64,000 nt of DNA from Icerya purchasi (lineage: Eukaryota > Arthropoda > Insecta > Hemiptera > Monophlebidae). Positions within the stretch are counted from its first letter, which is position 1, and every line of letters begins with the position of its first letter. The translations under genes and the position numbers were made by a program. The notes under the pieces were generated by a model. That model searched no databases and was not told the origin of the DNA. It was given only the letters and a program-made list of their open reading frames with translations. The stretch spans positions 198,175,117-198,239,116 of the forward strand of contig CM077116.1 of the NCBI GenBank assembly GCA_039619475.1, given 5' to 3'. Shown piece by piece: positions 23,681 through 35,837 of the stretch.

Positions 23681-25590
23681 TACAGAAGCATTTGCACATT
23701 ATTTTTCCGTCGAATTCTCTGCACTGAAGTATTCCAGCAAGTTCCAACAGCAAAAAATACTTTATGAGCAACAGTCAATTAATTTTGATTCCAATACTGG
23801 CGAACCTTATAACCGCCCTTTTTCTATGGATGAACTGGATTTTTAACTCAAGTATCACACCAGGAACAGTGCACCTGGTGAAGATTCGATACATCCCTAC
23901 ATGTTGAAATATCACCCGGGCCATGCCAAGGAATTCCTGCTGAATGTATACAATTAGGTGTGGTCAGCTGGAGCGATTCCTGATGCCTGGAAAGTTGCGA
24001 CCGTTATTTCTATCCCAATAATGAATAAAGATCCTTACCGAGTTGAAAGTTACCGACCAATATCATTGCTGTCTGTCTTGTCTAAAACAATGGAAAAAAT
24101 GGTGAACAGGGAACATTGCATTTACTTGAAGCAAACGCTGTCCTATCACCTATGCAAACTGGAGCTGAAAATCGAAGTCAACCATTAATCATTTATTGAG
24201 CCTTCATAGACAAATTGTATCTGCCTTTTATTGTTGACACCACCTTTATACAGTATTCTTCAATATGGAGAAGGCATTCGACAGTGTATTGAGGTAACAC
24301 TTGCTTCGGAAATTAAAAGCAGCCGGGTGGGCAGTAAGCTGGGGCGATACAAACACAACTATCTGAGCGTCGGATTCAAATAAGAATAGGCTATCGATTT
24401 CGAGCAAAGTTCCAGTGAGTGCTCGCCTATATGTAGATGATCTAAACATATCCGTAGCTGGTCCAGTCAATCCTGCAAAACACCATTAATAGATTGCAGC
24501 AGTGGTCAGGAAACAATGGACTAGATTTCTCCTCTCCGAAGTCTCAATATGTTGTATTCCATAGTGGTTGCCTCGTTCAAAATCCACCACTACTACAACT
24601 GGCTTTCCTTGGCATCTTGATGGACGCCAAACTGACTTGGAAACCCTTTATATCTGGTTTAAAAACTAAATGCCTTCAATCTTTAAGGGTGATCAAGTTC
24701 CTGTTAAATCCTAAATTTAATGTCCAACCGAAGTTTTGTCTAAATATTCACAAACCAGTAGTCCTCAGTAAAATCAATTATGGGAGTCGGGTATATTCGT
24801 CAGCGAGTGGTTCCTTATTAAAAACACTTAATCCAATCCATAACGCCGCTATTCCCACGATACTTGGCGCCCATTGTACATACTCAGCTAAAAGCCTATG
24901 TTCGTTAGCTGGTGTCCCACCTTTATCTTATAGCAGAAAACTCCTTCACTTATCGTGATATGCTTTCACAGACCGCGGAGAATTTCAGTGGCGTAATTAT
25001 AACGCCTAAATTTCCCAAAGACAATCTACCTGAAGTCAATGCAATTTTGATGCAAAATAACATAACGACTAACTTTAAACCCATAATAGATTATTCAAAA
25101 CTACCTCCAACCCGGGCTTCTTTTCAGGTAGAAGCTATTACAACCCTCACCAATAACAACTACCCACCAGCATTGCGAGGGCACAGGGCGCTATGCATTA
25201 TTAATAAATACACTTTATTTTCGAAAGCACACACTAATGGATTTAAAATTGAAAAATCCAAAGTGACCCCAGCTGCATGCGCTTTCGAAATAGATGGAAT
25301 TACAGGGGGCATACAGTTGAACAACGGTGTATCGATTGCGAAAGCTGAAGTGTATACTGTGTGATTTTGTCTTCAGGCATATTTAGAACTGAGACTCCAA
25401 CCGCTCAGAATCTTACTGGTGACTGATTCCTTGCAGTCGGATCACCCTGAATCACTAATGGTCCTAGAAGTTTTGGCTACCTTATACCAGCTGAGCCGAA
25501 GAGGATGGCGAGTTGTTTTTTTTTCATGAGTCCTCAGCCATGCTGGAATTCCGGCATTACACGCGGTTAAAATGTTATCATTAGCAAAGT
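23681..25590 (+). mobile_element. Decayed I-like LINE fragment (RT to RNase H region)
   Basis: Many stops and frameshifts, but ordered motifs are readable: SAPGEDSIHPYML, then PDAWKVATVISIP, YRPISLLSVLSKTMEKM, a degraded active-site region, then LQQWSGNNGLDFSSPKSQ, FLGILMDAKLTWKP, NYGSRVYSSASGSLLK and a remnant like SHAGIPALHAVKML that fits the RNase H tail. The motif set resembles the second I-like family at 44-50 kb. Both ends are missing. It is among the older insertions, judging by the density of disablements. Confidence 0.7.
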
Positions 25591-25594
25591 TACC

Positions 25595-27877
25595 TTCATT
25601 GTTGTTGTTTATATCATTAATCTCATTATTTTCAACTTTCGAGTCGTTAGAATTATTTTTATCGGCGTCTTTTATTTTAAAATTTTCGATGGCGTTGCTT
25701 ATAATTGCGAGAGTTGAAACTGTTTAACGGGTAGATCTGATTAAGGAGAGACTGGGTTTGAGAGCTTCCGTTTATTTGAAGTATCCACCTCCATCACATT
25801 GAGGGAAAGTACGGACTTGGAGGAGGCCGCCGTGCGTCCTCCCTTAAACGAACTCATCAGCAACGTACATCTTCCCTTACTATATGAAAAAATGCTATTC
25901 ATTAATATACCTCCCCATTTTGCTTCCGTAATTTTATGTCTATTCCTTAACCGTTCTATTCTTCTTTCTACTCCCGCCTATTTTAGTAAAAGAAAGGTTT
26001 TTCGGGGGCTACCGCAGGGATCGTGTCTCAGCCCCACTTTGTTTAATATTTATACTTTGGATACAGCTTCATTACTTACAGGTACTTCCTCTATTTTTTT
26101 CGCAGACGGCATTCATATATATGTTTCTTCACGCAATATTTCAATAGCTGACGATAGATTAAACAACTCTTTGACCATACTAGAAAATTCTCTCTCTATT
26201 CCATCCATCTTTCTATTTCACGATCTAAATCACGTCGCATGGTTTTTTCCTATCGCCCTTACAACCATTCCGCAATCAGTAACTCGACACAAAATGTTTA
26301 TCCTCTGGTTAAAAGCTTCTGCTATTTGAGAATTATTCTTAATAATCGTCTAACATTTTCGGAACATATAAACTACTTACACGCCTCTACTTGTAAAAGA
26401 ATAAACCTACTTAAAGCTCTCTCATCAACCAATTGGGGTGGGGATCCGGTCACGCTTATTATGCTTTACAAAGCAATCATAAGAACCAAACTTGACTACT
26501 GTGCCTTTCTATATGGAAGTGTTGCGAAATCTCGGCTTATCAGGCTAGATCGTGTACAGAACTGTTGCCTAAGACTTTGTCTTGGTGCACTAAAATCCAC
26601 TCCTATCGTTGCGATTTACGCTGAGTCTAATGTCCCACCCCTATCAATCCGAAGGTCATATCTTGGATATAGATTTGTAATAAAACGCCTGTCTGTACAA
26701 CCTTACAAACTCATTAATTCTTACACCACTATTATTCATAATTGGCGATTTTCTTCTAGGAAGATCCCCATCCTATCACATATTTGTTGCAGAATGGAAA
26801 AGTTTAGCTTCCGCGTTATTCCTTACAATAAACTTCCATATTTTTCTTTAAATTTCCACGATTTCTCCCAACCAGTCAAATTAACTTCTCTCCCTCCACA
26901 CATAAAATGTCTCTCACGAACTTTCGTTAATCACGAATTCATCAATATCATTAATAGCTTATTTCCCCAACACATTCTTATCTACACGGATGGATCTAAG
27001 GGACCGCAGAGAGTCGGAGCTGTATTTTTCGTTCCTAGTAGACATTATGCTAAATCGTTTAAACTACCTGTCATATCTTCAATATACTACGCGGAGTCAG
27101 TTGCAATTCTACAAGAATTGATGTACATATATATCCTCGACTCAAAATAATAGTAAATTTCTAAGTGTTCTGACAGCTATATCCTCCGCCTACTGCCCCA
27201 CATATTTTGATTCCATAATTCTTCGCATTCGGTCTGTGGTATCTAATCTAACTTTACGTACACCTTGTCAAATAGAATTTTTATGGATTCCAGGACATAT
27301 TGGAATTGAGGGAAATGAAAGAGTCGACAAGTTAGCATACTTAGCCAGTACGAATGGTAATTACATCAATCTTTATCCAGCCAACAATATTCTTTCTTTC
27401 TCAAAAAAATTACACTCAAAATTTTGGTCCGACATGTATGCCCGATCGTTTTCCAATCCGCACTCCTTCTATCTTTTTATTCAACCTTCCATTCCTCGTA
27501 AACCATGGTTCCATAGCTGTCAAGTTCTTCAACGTAACTCCATTGTATCCATATGTCGTCTTTGATTTAACCATTCACTCCTTCCCGATTCACGACACCG
27601 GATTTTTCCGTCTTTATCTCCTCTCTGTCCTCTTCACCCTCCAGGGAATAATTACATCTGTGACGCTAATCATGTGTTTTTTGAGTGCTCGGCATTATTC
27701 AATGAACAATCCGTACTATACTCTAATTTACTACAAATCAATGCTCCCGCACCTTACAATATTTCGTCGATACTGTCGTTCCCAAACCAGATCATTTTTC
27801 CAATAATTGCATCCTTCCTTTATTCAATAGCGAATAGCATTAAAATTTAAGTTATTTAAAAAAAAAAAAAAAAAAAA
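25595..27877 (+). mobile_element. RNase H-bearing LINE with 5' inversion
   Basis: Two parts of the same family as 37-43 kb. 25,595-25,858 is the start of ORF1 in antisense: its complement reads GGRTAASSKS then LNVMEVD then KRKLSNPVSP, matching the ORF1 start at 37,694. From 25,859 the sequence switches to sense and enters ORF2 within the reverse transcriptase (FRGLPQGSCLSPTLFNIY), where the catalytic box reads FADG instead of FADD. It then runs through the thumb region (WGGDPVTLIMLYKAI), RNase H (YTDGSKG, YAESVAIL, WIPGHIGIEGNE) and the C-terminus to an A-tail at 27,858-27,877. Frameshifts occur near 26,240, 27,150 and 27,560. The layout is what twin priming produces. Confidence 0.8.
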
Positions 27878-28099
27878 GCTTATATAACTATAGGCTGTAA
27901 ATAGGCTCACAGAGAATTATTGAAAAAATAAAACAAAAAAAAAAACACGATACTGCAAATAAAATTAGAAATAAAACGGCGGAACGAGTAAATAATAAAC
28001 GTGCACAGCTTGCTAAATATTTCCCTGTTAAGAATATTGCTAAATGGCCTAGATGGCCAGTTTGTAATACAATAACAATTTAAAAAAAAAAAAAAAAAA
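27878..28099 (+). mobile_element. Second short A-tailed segment, possible retrocopy tail
   Basis: It follows the LINE A-tail directly and itself ends in an 18 nt A run (28,082-28,099). The last 45 codons before the tail are open (AERVNNKRAQLAKYF, then AKWPRWPVC, then TAA), so it may be the 3' end of another retrotransposed transcript. I do not recognise the peptide. Confidence 0.35.
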
Positions 28100-28632
28100 A
28101 GAAGCTATTTAAAGTTAATTTAAGCAAATAAAAGGAACGAGCTCTACGATACCGGATCGTTATTGAGGCGTTGGAAACAACAACAATTAGCCTTGCAGAG
28201 AATTGCGATATACGAATAGAATTTTCTAAAAACCGTTATCGGAACGAAACAATGAACGCATATGAGAACGTGTTTATTCAATTGATAAAGAATGTCTTCC
28301 CTCGTTCTGAGACGTGAAACGAATAAAAACGTGATAAGAAATATGAATGGTCGGGAGTGACTATCTTCATTAGCTTTTTTTTGGATTTTGAAAAGGGATT
28401 ATTATCAATCATTAGGAAACAACCATCATTTCGCGATGATGCAATAGTCACATCCACAAACGAGAATTGCAAAATATAATTAATTTACAAAAGAATGACA
28501 CAATCCGATTGTCCTAATTAATTCAAATTTCCATTCTAAATTTAAACAAATTTTACGCCTGTCTATTTTTATATAAAAAATATATTTAATAGGTGAGCTT
28601 CAACAACTCTGAAATTCATTCTACGTCACTGC
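28100..28632. other. Unassigned stretch inside the composite insertion
   Basis: Not array sequence and not recognisably a LINE. A 64-codon minus-strand frame (28,278-28,472) has no family resemblance. Array sequence resumes at about 28,633. Confidence 0.4.
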
Positions 28633-29283
28633 TAAAGGTATTAACTGGAGAAGCTTAATTGAATTATAAATGTATTCCAGTGCACTCTCTTTCTGAAACC
28701 AGCGGTATAATCAGATATATATGAATCATGAGATTTTCAATATCATATTGATAATAATAAAAGGAAAACTGCTATTTCTTTCTCAATGTTTATTTGCTCA
28801 ATTCTTTGCTGCATTTAATGCAATACCACAGCAGTTCATTGTGAGCAGCACCTGAGTTGACGCATTGTTTTTATTTCTATTTGATTATTGTGACTTACAA
28901 GTGACCGGTAACCTCTTGTTTAGACGACAGGACGTAGTGAAGTTAAAAAATGGTGGTTAGCATTATGATACATACGTAAAGTGTCATAAATAAGTAGTAC
29001 CTTCCTATTCATAAACATGCATCGAATGTAGAATCTTAACCAATGTGTCCATTAAAAGTATGCCAATATATTCATCCATTAATACTTTGTAAACACTTCA
29101 TTTTGCTACTTCAACCTATAATTTTTAACAAATTGCAAAATTTATAAAATGTAATATTCTTGTAATTTGGTTGTTGCATATTACATTTTAATACAGCATA
29201 AACAAATAGTTTTTACTAATGTATAACTAACTTTATCTTGACTGCTAATTTACGTAATATTATTTTTGTTAAATTCATAGATG

Positions 29284-30830
29284 GTAAGTATGATTCCAAG
29301 GAATTAATACATTTAGCTGTTAGCAAACTTATGTTTTACAATAATAACCTGCAGCAATAAACATTATATTCCAGCTAGTATTATATTAGAATCGAATTCT
29401 ACATGTAGTAGTGTATATTCTGTGGTCAATAAATTTCATTTATATAACTTGGCAGCTTCTAAATAAACATTGATATTGAGAGCTACAAAATAAGTTTCAA
29501 TTGTACCAAAACAGGTCTAAATAAAAACCAAATTACATATGGCACATTACAGTAATACCATCACAAATCTTTAACTGCATGTTCAGAGGTCAGATCTATT
29601 ACATAACTCATTCATATAATGCAAACTCTCATCTAGCACTCATAGCATACCCATAATTTCACATCAGATTATCGTGATCATCATGATGCACCTGCATTGC
29701 ATGAAGCGTGCAGACAAACTTCCAAAATACAAATGGTATATTGATTCCTGTTTAATATTAGCTATTAACAATATCAGCAGAAGTGAACCGCCCCTATTAT
29801 ACTAATCCGTTTAGAAAATGTTTTCACTTTATTTAACATCACAATATTTCTATTAATTCAGCAATACTGTTTCACTGAGAGATTTCATTTGAGTGACATT
29901 GTGTGTGACTACTTAAATGTTTGATAATAATCCTATAATACTTGAAAATAGTAAAGAATTAAAATTTAGTAATAATTTAATTAGTGTCCTGTAAAATATC
30001 ATTACACCTCATTGATTAGATATAACAAAATATGAAGGTTGTTTTTTTTTACAGGTCAATAAGACATACTATAGCAACTGAACTCATTTTTATTAACTTA
30101 TGATTATCCCTAAATATTTGATTAGTCATACATAATTATCTTCTTCGTGAATCCGTTTAATTTAATTCTTGTTAAATAAAAATGTTCTCTGTAAGCATTG
30201 AGAATTTTAAGTGTTACTTCAATTTTCCTCCATTTCTAAGAGACTGGAAGTTAAAATTACATCTGACTAATAAGTATTAACCGGAGAAGATTGTTTGAAT
30301 GAAAAGTGTATTTTTGTTCACTCTCTTCCTGAACCTGCAGATGTGATCAGCACGAGATTGTCAAAATTAGATTAGTAATAATGAAAGGGACATCCTTTAT
30401 TTCTTTCTCAATGTTTATTTAATCAATTCTTTTCTGCAATCAGTGCAATATCACAGCAGTTCATTGTGAGCAGCATCTGAGTTGTTACATTGCTTTCATT
30501 TCTATTTGACTATTATGACTTACAAGTGACTGGGAATCTCTTGTTTACAAGGCAGGATTTAGAGAAATTAACATGCAACACCCAAAGTGATAAGTCCATC
30601 ATAAGTTTGTTAATATATTCATGCATTACCACTTTGTAGGTTCTTTAATTTTCTGCCTCAATCTTTAATTTTTAAGAAGTTGAAAAATTTTAGAAATGTT
30701 ATATCCTTGTAATTTGATTTTTGAAAATTACAATCAAGTCCAGAATAAACAAATAGTTTTTATTAATATATAACAAAATAATTCTTGATTACTAATTTAT
30801 ATAATTCTATTTTTATTAAATATATAGCTG
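29284..30830 (+). repeat. Array unit 8, shortened
   Basis: About 1.55 kb, uninterrupted. An internal jump at about 30,120 joins the AAATATTTGATTAG block to sequence near the later TTAATTCTTGTTAAATAAAA block. Confidence 0.75.
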
Positions 30831-31537
30831 GTAAGTATGATTTAATGTAATTAACACATTTAGCTGTTAGCAACTTTAGACTTTACTATCACAAACTGCA
30901 GCAATAATCTACAACATTCCACCTGATATCACATTGAAATTGATTTCGATATGTAGTAGTATATTCTGCATTTAATGAATTTCATTTACAGAACTTGGCA
31001 TCTTCCAAATAAAGACAATTATTTAAAGTTGAATAGTAAGACTCAATTTCATCTCAACAGGCCTAAATGAAAACCAGACTACAAATGGCACATTACGGTA
31101 TTACCATTTGCAAACATTTAACCCGCTTGTACAGATAGCAGACTTTTTAGGTAACTCATTTGCATAATGCAAACTGTCGCTTTGTCCTTGTGGTGGCATG
31201 CTCACAATTTCACAGAAATTATCATATTGTAATTATTAGGATACATATACAAAGTGCGATAAATAAGTAGTACCGTACTACTCACAAATATGCATCCAAT
31301 GCAACATCCTAACCTGTGTGCCTATCACAAGTATACTAATGTATTTGTGCATTACTACTTTGTAAGCATTTTATTTTGCTGCTAAAGAACATCATTTTTA
31401 TCAGGTTGGCTAATTTTTGAAATATAATATTCTTGTTGTTTGATAGTACAGCATAAAGAAATAGTTTTTATTAATATATATCATACTTTTTCTTGATTGC
31501 TAATTTATATATTTTATTTTTATTAAATTCATAGATT
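30831..31537 (+). repeat. Array unit 9, the shortest at about 0.7 kb
   Basis: Keeps only the first and last parts of a unit. It jumps at about 31,215 from the block after TGGCATGCTCACAATTTCACA to the block around TAGGATACATATACAAAGTG. It still carries an intact boundary module at each end. Confidence 0.75.
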
Positions 31538-32137
31538 GTAAGTATAAGATTCTATGGAATTAATACATTTAACTGTTAGCAACCTTATGTTGTACAATCA
31601 TAACCTGCAGCAATATACCGCTGTTTTCCAAATGATATTATATTATAATCGATTTCCACACGTAGTAGAATATGTTCTGTCTTCATTGAACTTCATTTAT
31701 ACCACTTTACACATTCAAAATAAACACAAATATTGAGAGCTACATAATAAGTCTCAATTTCATTTAAACATGCCTAAATGAATACCAAATTGCATATGGC
31801 ACACAGCAGTATTGCCATTACAAACATTTAACTTGCATCTTCAGAGATCAGACCTTTTATATAAATCATTCTCATGGTACAAACTCTCGCCTTGCACTAG
31901 TGGAATATTCGCAATTTCACATCACACAAAGGCTGTGATCATAGTGCACCTGTATTACTGATACGTGTTGACTAAGTATTTAAATTTTTATTTTTATATC
32001 AATACACGTTTAATATTATCTATTAGTAATTCCAGTAGAAGTGAACTGCTTCCATCATACTGATCTGTTCCAAAAATGTTTTCACTACATTTAACATCAC
32101 AGTATTTCCATTCATTCCGCAAAATTGTTTCACAGAG

Positions 32138-32580
32138 AATTCCGGCGTGACCAGAGATCCGAATGAAATCTGTTTTAATTATATGAGACCGGAAAAGATC
32201 ATAAATCAAGTATCGAATAAGAAGAACAGCATAATCGATTGAGTGAGATGTGAGAGGGCAGGCGATAGGCTGCAGCATGCTGCGAACATTCGACATGATA
32301 GGGATATTGCGAGAGACGGGAGAGGATTTGATAAAAAGGACACGCAGAATAGCAGAGAACTCCGCATGGAAGGTTGAACAAAAGGAGGGAACTTTAAAAG
32401 ACTCGACATAATCTGGAGAAGGACAGAAAAAATCTGCGCCAACAACATTGGGTCCCTTGGAGCCATTAGTGAAGATCGAAAAATGGTTATGGAAAGAGGG
32501 GATTAGATTCAGTGAAAATTCTGATCTAATAACATTACGAAAAGTTCAAAAATTCGCGAGATCTATTATATAACTCCCTC
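32138..32580 (-). mobile_element. RNase H fragment of an I-like LINE
   Basis: Minus-strand fragment with both ends missing, inserted in array unit 10 after CACAGAGA. In order it reads the ORF2 stretch before RNase H, then IFTNGSKGPNVVGADFF (the DG of the first RNase H motif reads NG here), a stretch like SFKVPSFCSTFHAEF, and IRISGHAGI. Frameshifts occur between these blocks. The same domain in the copies at 36.6 and 53-57 kb has the intact TDG. No A-tail is present, so it may be a deletion remnant of a longer copy. Confidence 0.7.
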
Positions 32581-32596
32581 TTTGTAACTTGAGTAT

Positions 32597-33080
32597 TATA
32601 GCTAAAAATTTTGAACAAGGTTGAAAATATACACATGCATGTATATTTCTTTGATTTGGAACATCTAGGTTTTCAACTTTAAAATTAACCCCTTGGGGAT
32701 TCGAAAGCTCAAACTTTTGGAAAAAATATTTTTTTTCCCGGGCATATGATAAACTGTTGGAAAAAGTGCTATTTGTCGGGAGTAAACTCGTATTTCACTT
32801 TCTTAACGAAACACCGGAAGTTTACTAAAAGTTTAAAAACGCACAAAAAATAGCATGTAGCCCCCGCTCGTGGTTCAGCTTTATAGCTAAAAATTTTGAA
32901 CAAGGTTAAAAGAATGGGCATCCTTGTGTATTTCTTTACTTTAGAACATTTGGGTTTCCAACTTTAAAATCGGACCCTTGCGGCACCGAAAGCTTGAAAG
33001 TTTAAAAAAACATATTTTTTTCCCGGTCATGTCATATATTAATGGAAAGATCGCTATTAGTCAAACATTGTGTTTCGTAT
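32597..33080. repeat. Two-copy tandem duplication, period about 285 bp
   Basis: Copies start at 32,597 and 32,882. Both begin TATAGCTAAAAATTTTGAAC and share TATTTCTTT..TTTGGAACAT-type sequence, CAACTTTAAAAT, CGAAAGCT..AA and TTTTTTTCCCGG. The copies have diverged noticeably. No coding potential was seen. Confidence 0.75.
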
Positions 33081-33358
33081 GAAAAACAAAAGACAATATA
33101 ATTGAAAGAATGCGATCCATTATTTAATAATAAAATATAACACAAATTTTTGGAAATGTCCTATAATCAAGGTATTGAATAAAATAAAGCAAAATAAAAT
33201 ATAATTCTAAATTTATTGTTTTTTATTGAAGTATATGGTAAAAAGTCCAGACTAAAAAATTAAAAAAATAAAAAAACCTTTAAAAAATATCCTTTTATTT
33301 ATGCACTAAAAAGTACAAAATAACTTTATTAGTATGTGACTACCAGACACGCATCTTA

Positions 33359-34139
33359 ACAATTTTTTTCTTCTTTTATTTAATAAATAAGTTGTGGGTC
33401 TCCCTGGGCAAGTATGCCCGTTGCGTGAGTGCCCACCACTCTTATTATCGTTTATTCTAGTTAACAAAATTACAGTTAATCATTCTTACTATCTAAATCG
33501 AACGTATCAAACCAAAAATAAAAAATAAAATATATATAAATAGCACATTAATACACCCATTTACAGGAGCCGCTCACATATTACAGGTCACATACATTAA
33601 TATACAGGAAAGAAAAAGAAAGAAAACTGGTAAATAGAAGGTCTAAAAGAGCCCTAAAAATGCAGCAATGATAATAAAGGGAAAAGAGGGTGCAGCAAAA
33701 TTCCTTAATCTTTGCACCATTCTTTCAACCACTTCCACACTTTCCTATTCCATACACCAATTTTTTTTTCGTTTATTATGCGACTGGGCATAGTCCTCAT
33801 TAATTTAATTAGATCCGAATCATCTGTATTGTCGATTCGTAGATTTATCCTTCTAGGATGAATGTAACAGGTATTACTTTGATTCCCTGTTAGTCGAGTT
33901 ATTGATCTGAAAGGTAACTTTACGTTATTGCATTTAAATTCAAGTAGTCTGTAATAATAATAGTGCATTTTGAGAGACATTTCATTATTTTCCTTCCAAC
34001 AGGTTGATGTAGTATCACTCCGCTTCCAATGGGATAGTATAAGTTTCAAACACCTTTTCTGAATTTTACCTATTTTATTGATTTCCGTTTTTTAGCCTCA
34101 TCCTATATTCGGATCTCATATAAAATTCTGGATATTATT
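33359..34139 (-). mobile_element. 5'-truncated retroelement inside the foldback arm
   Basis: Minus-strand insertion. Its 3' end is A-rich (AAGAAGAAAAAAATT on the minus strand, at about 33,361-33,378), as expected for a LINE tail. It contains the C-terminal frame at 33,705-34,049 and, downstream of it, a GC-richer 3' UTR with GGCATACTTGCCCAGGG. The clade is not identifiable from the remaining sequence. Confidence 0.5.
33705..34049 (-). pseudogene. C-terminal remnant of a probable non-LTR reverse transcriptase
   Basis: 114 open codons; upstream sequence in the same orientation suggests a longer original frame. Residues such as RLLEFKCNNVKLPF, RITRLTG-like RSITRLTG, then RRINLRIDNTDDSDL and MRTMPSRIINEKKIGVWN give a basic, Trp-rich tail. 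This would fit the region after the thumb of a LINE polymerase, but I recognise no diagnostic catalytic motif. It ends 345 bp before the A-rich 3' end. The TE assignment is an inference from context. Confidence 0.4.
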
Positions 34140-34917
34140 CATTAAAATCTGAAACTACAAAATATTGTGAAAAATAAAAGCGTGGGCGCTGATAATTAAT
34201 TAAATATTAATATTGTAATACATCCTAAGCCAAAACTTAAATTACTATTATGTTGTTCCATTATTGTGCATTATAATACTACACACACCAAATATTTTTG
34301 TAACTGCGGCCTTAGCTTATAATTTTTAGAATATTTTGTAGTTTCAGATTTTAATGATAAGATGCGTATCTGGTAGTCCCACATTGTATTTTTCAGTGCA
34401 TAAATAAGAGGCTATTTTTAAAAGTTTTTTTATTTTTTTTATTAATAAACAAAATTGAATTACAACATGTAAATTTTTGAAAAATAAAGTGTAGGAAAAT
34501 GATTGATCCATTATGCTCGTTGTTTTCTTTTACCGAGTTCTGTGGACGCAATGGATTTTAAAATTTTAGATGTCATTTAATGTGTTAGAAATATGCTTCT
34601 GTTGTAATTTAATGAATTTTATTATGGACACTTAAAATGCAGTGAATAACTTATGATTACTATTAAATATTGCTTTGGGTAGTTCAAGGTAATTATTGGT
34701 GAAAATGATTTATTATCTTCTTACAAAATAATACATAATTTCAGAATTCTTCTTAATTTAAATTTTGTTGAATATGATTATTTCATATAAGGCTAAATTT
34801 TATGAAGAATTTTATGTTACACCAGTTTTCTGCAAATCTTTTTAAAGGATCTGTATTTTTATTAAAATCTGCCTAATGTGTATCAATTAGAAGATCTTAT
34901 TTGAACCAAAAATATAT

Positions 34918-35398
34918 TAGAAATATATACTCACCTTATAATTCCTTTTTGTTAGGTTTATTCTACGCAGTGAGAGGTATCGTGTGGAGGGTCTATTCAG
35001 TATAATGGCAAGTCGAATAGTAATCTAATGAGGATCCATGGTTTGGATACAATGTAGACAGAGACTATATAACAACAATACGCAGAATTAGATTCAGACA
35101 TCATCGTACTCCATTTCATCTTGCACGTTGGGGAACGATAGATAGCAATATGTGTGATTTTTGTAGTTTGGAAGCATCGTTAGAGCATATAGTTCGACAA
35201 TGAATTCAGTTTGAGCAAAGTAGGGAAACTTTATTGAAATCAAACCTAGCAGTCCTAAAAATTTTACCTTTGACAACACAACAAATAGTAGCTTAACTAA
35301 ATACAGCTGTGTGCGAATAATTATATCAATTTTTGATAAATAATGACATAGTCATATAAAATAGACAATATGAATAAGAGCAAAATTAAGCTGACCAA
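34918..35398 (+). mobile_element. LINE tail with a degraded C-terminal zinc motif
   Basis: Inserted in array unit 10. The + strand reads TIRRIRFRHHRTPFHLARWG then MCDFCSLEASLEHIV. This resembles the end of many non-LTR polymerases, where C..C..H..C precedes the stop; here the last Cys is replaced by Gln followed by a stop. There are a few more open codons and no poly(A). Confidence 0.5.
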
Positions 35399-35837
35399 AA
35401 TAATGAAGGATTCATTCTTTATTTCTTGCTTAATACTTGTTTGACTAATTTTATTCTATAATTACTACAATGTCAAATCAGTTTATTGTGTGAAGCGTTT
35501 GAACGATGCAATTTTTTTTACTTCTAATTTATTTTGTGATTCACAAGTTACTAGTTAATCAATATGTTTTGTAGAAAATAATATATATTAAGCATTAGAC
35601 TGCTGATGTAAGTTGTTACAAAAAAATAATGCTGTACTATTTATTAATATATATATATGTGAAAAGCAAAATACTGATTTTAGTGACGTGATGTTTCATT
35701 TATAATTCTTTATAATTCCGCTGCTATTCATTGTACCTATATAAATAAATAATGCACAATCAGCATGCAGTAAAATGCAAATAATTTGTTCAAGAAGATT
35801 AATTTATATAATTTTCTTTCCATGAAATTCACAGAAG

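Larger units (their letters stand above)
22323..29283 (+). repeat. Array unit 7, interrupted by a composite LINE insertion
   Basis: About 2.0 kb of unit sequence is split by 23,681-28,632. The left part stops after GAAATGCGGCATATACTA and the right part resumes at GGTATTAACTGGAGAAG. Several hundred bases of unit sequence normally lying between these points are absent, so the insertion was accompanied or followed by deletion. Confidence 0.75.
33258..34443. mobile_element. Foldback (long inverted-repeat) DNA element, interrupted
   Basis: The left arm 33,258-33,358 is the reverse complement of the right arm 34,358-34,443: AGTGCATAAATAA, CTGGTAGTC and AAGATGCGT are readable in both. A second inverted pair, ATTAAAATCTGAAACTACAA at 34,141 and its complement near 34,319-34,357, continues the same palindrome. 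The left inner arm therefore carries an insertion from about 33,359 to 34,139. No transposase was seen, so this is a non-autonomous foldback or MITE-like element. Its outer limits are soft because the flanks are A/T homopolymer-rich. Confidence 0.65.
31538..35837 (+). repeat. Array unit 10, interrupted by several elements
   Basis: Unit sequence is present at 31,538-32,137, about 34,555-34,917 and 35,399-35,837. The gaps hold an RNase H fragment, a small tandem duplication, a foldback element and a LINE tail. This is the most diverged unit, but it still ends in ACAG-AAG-GTAAGTTT. Confidence 0.7.
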
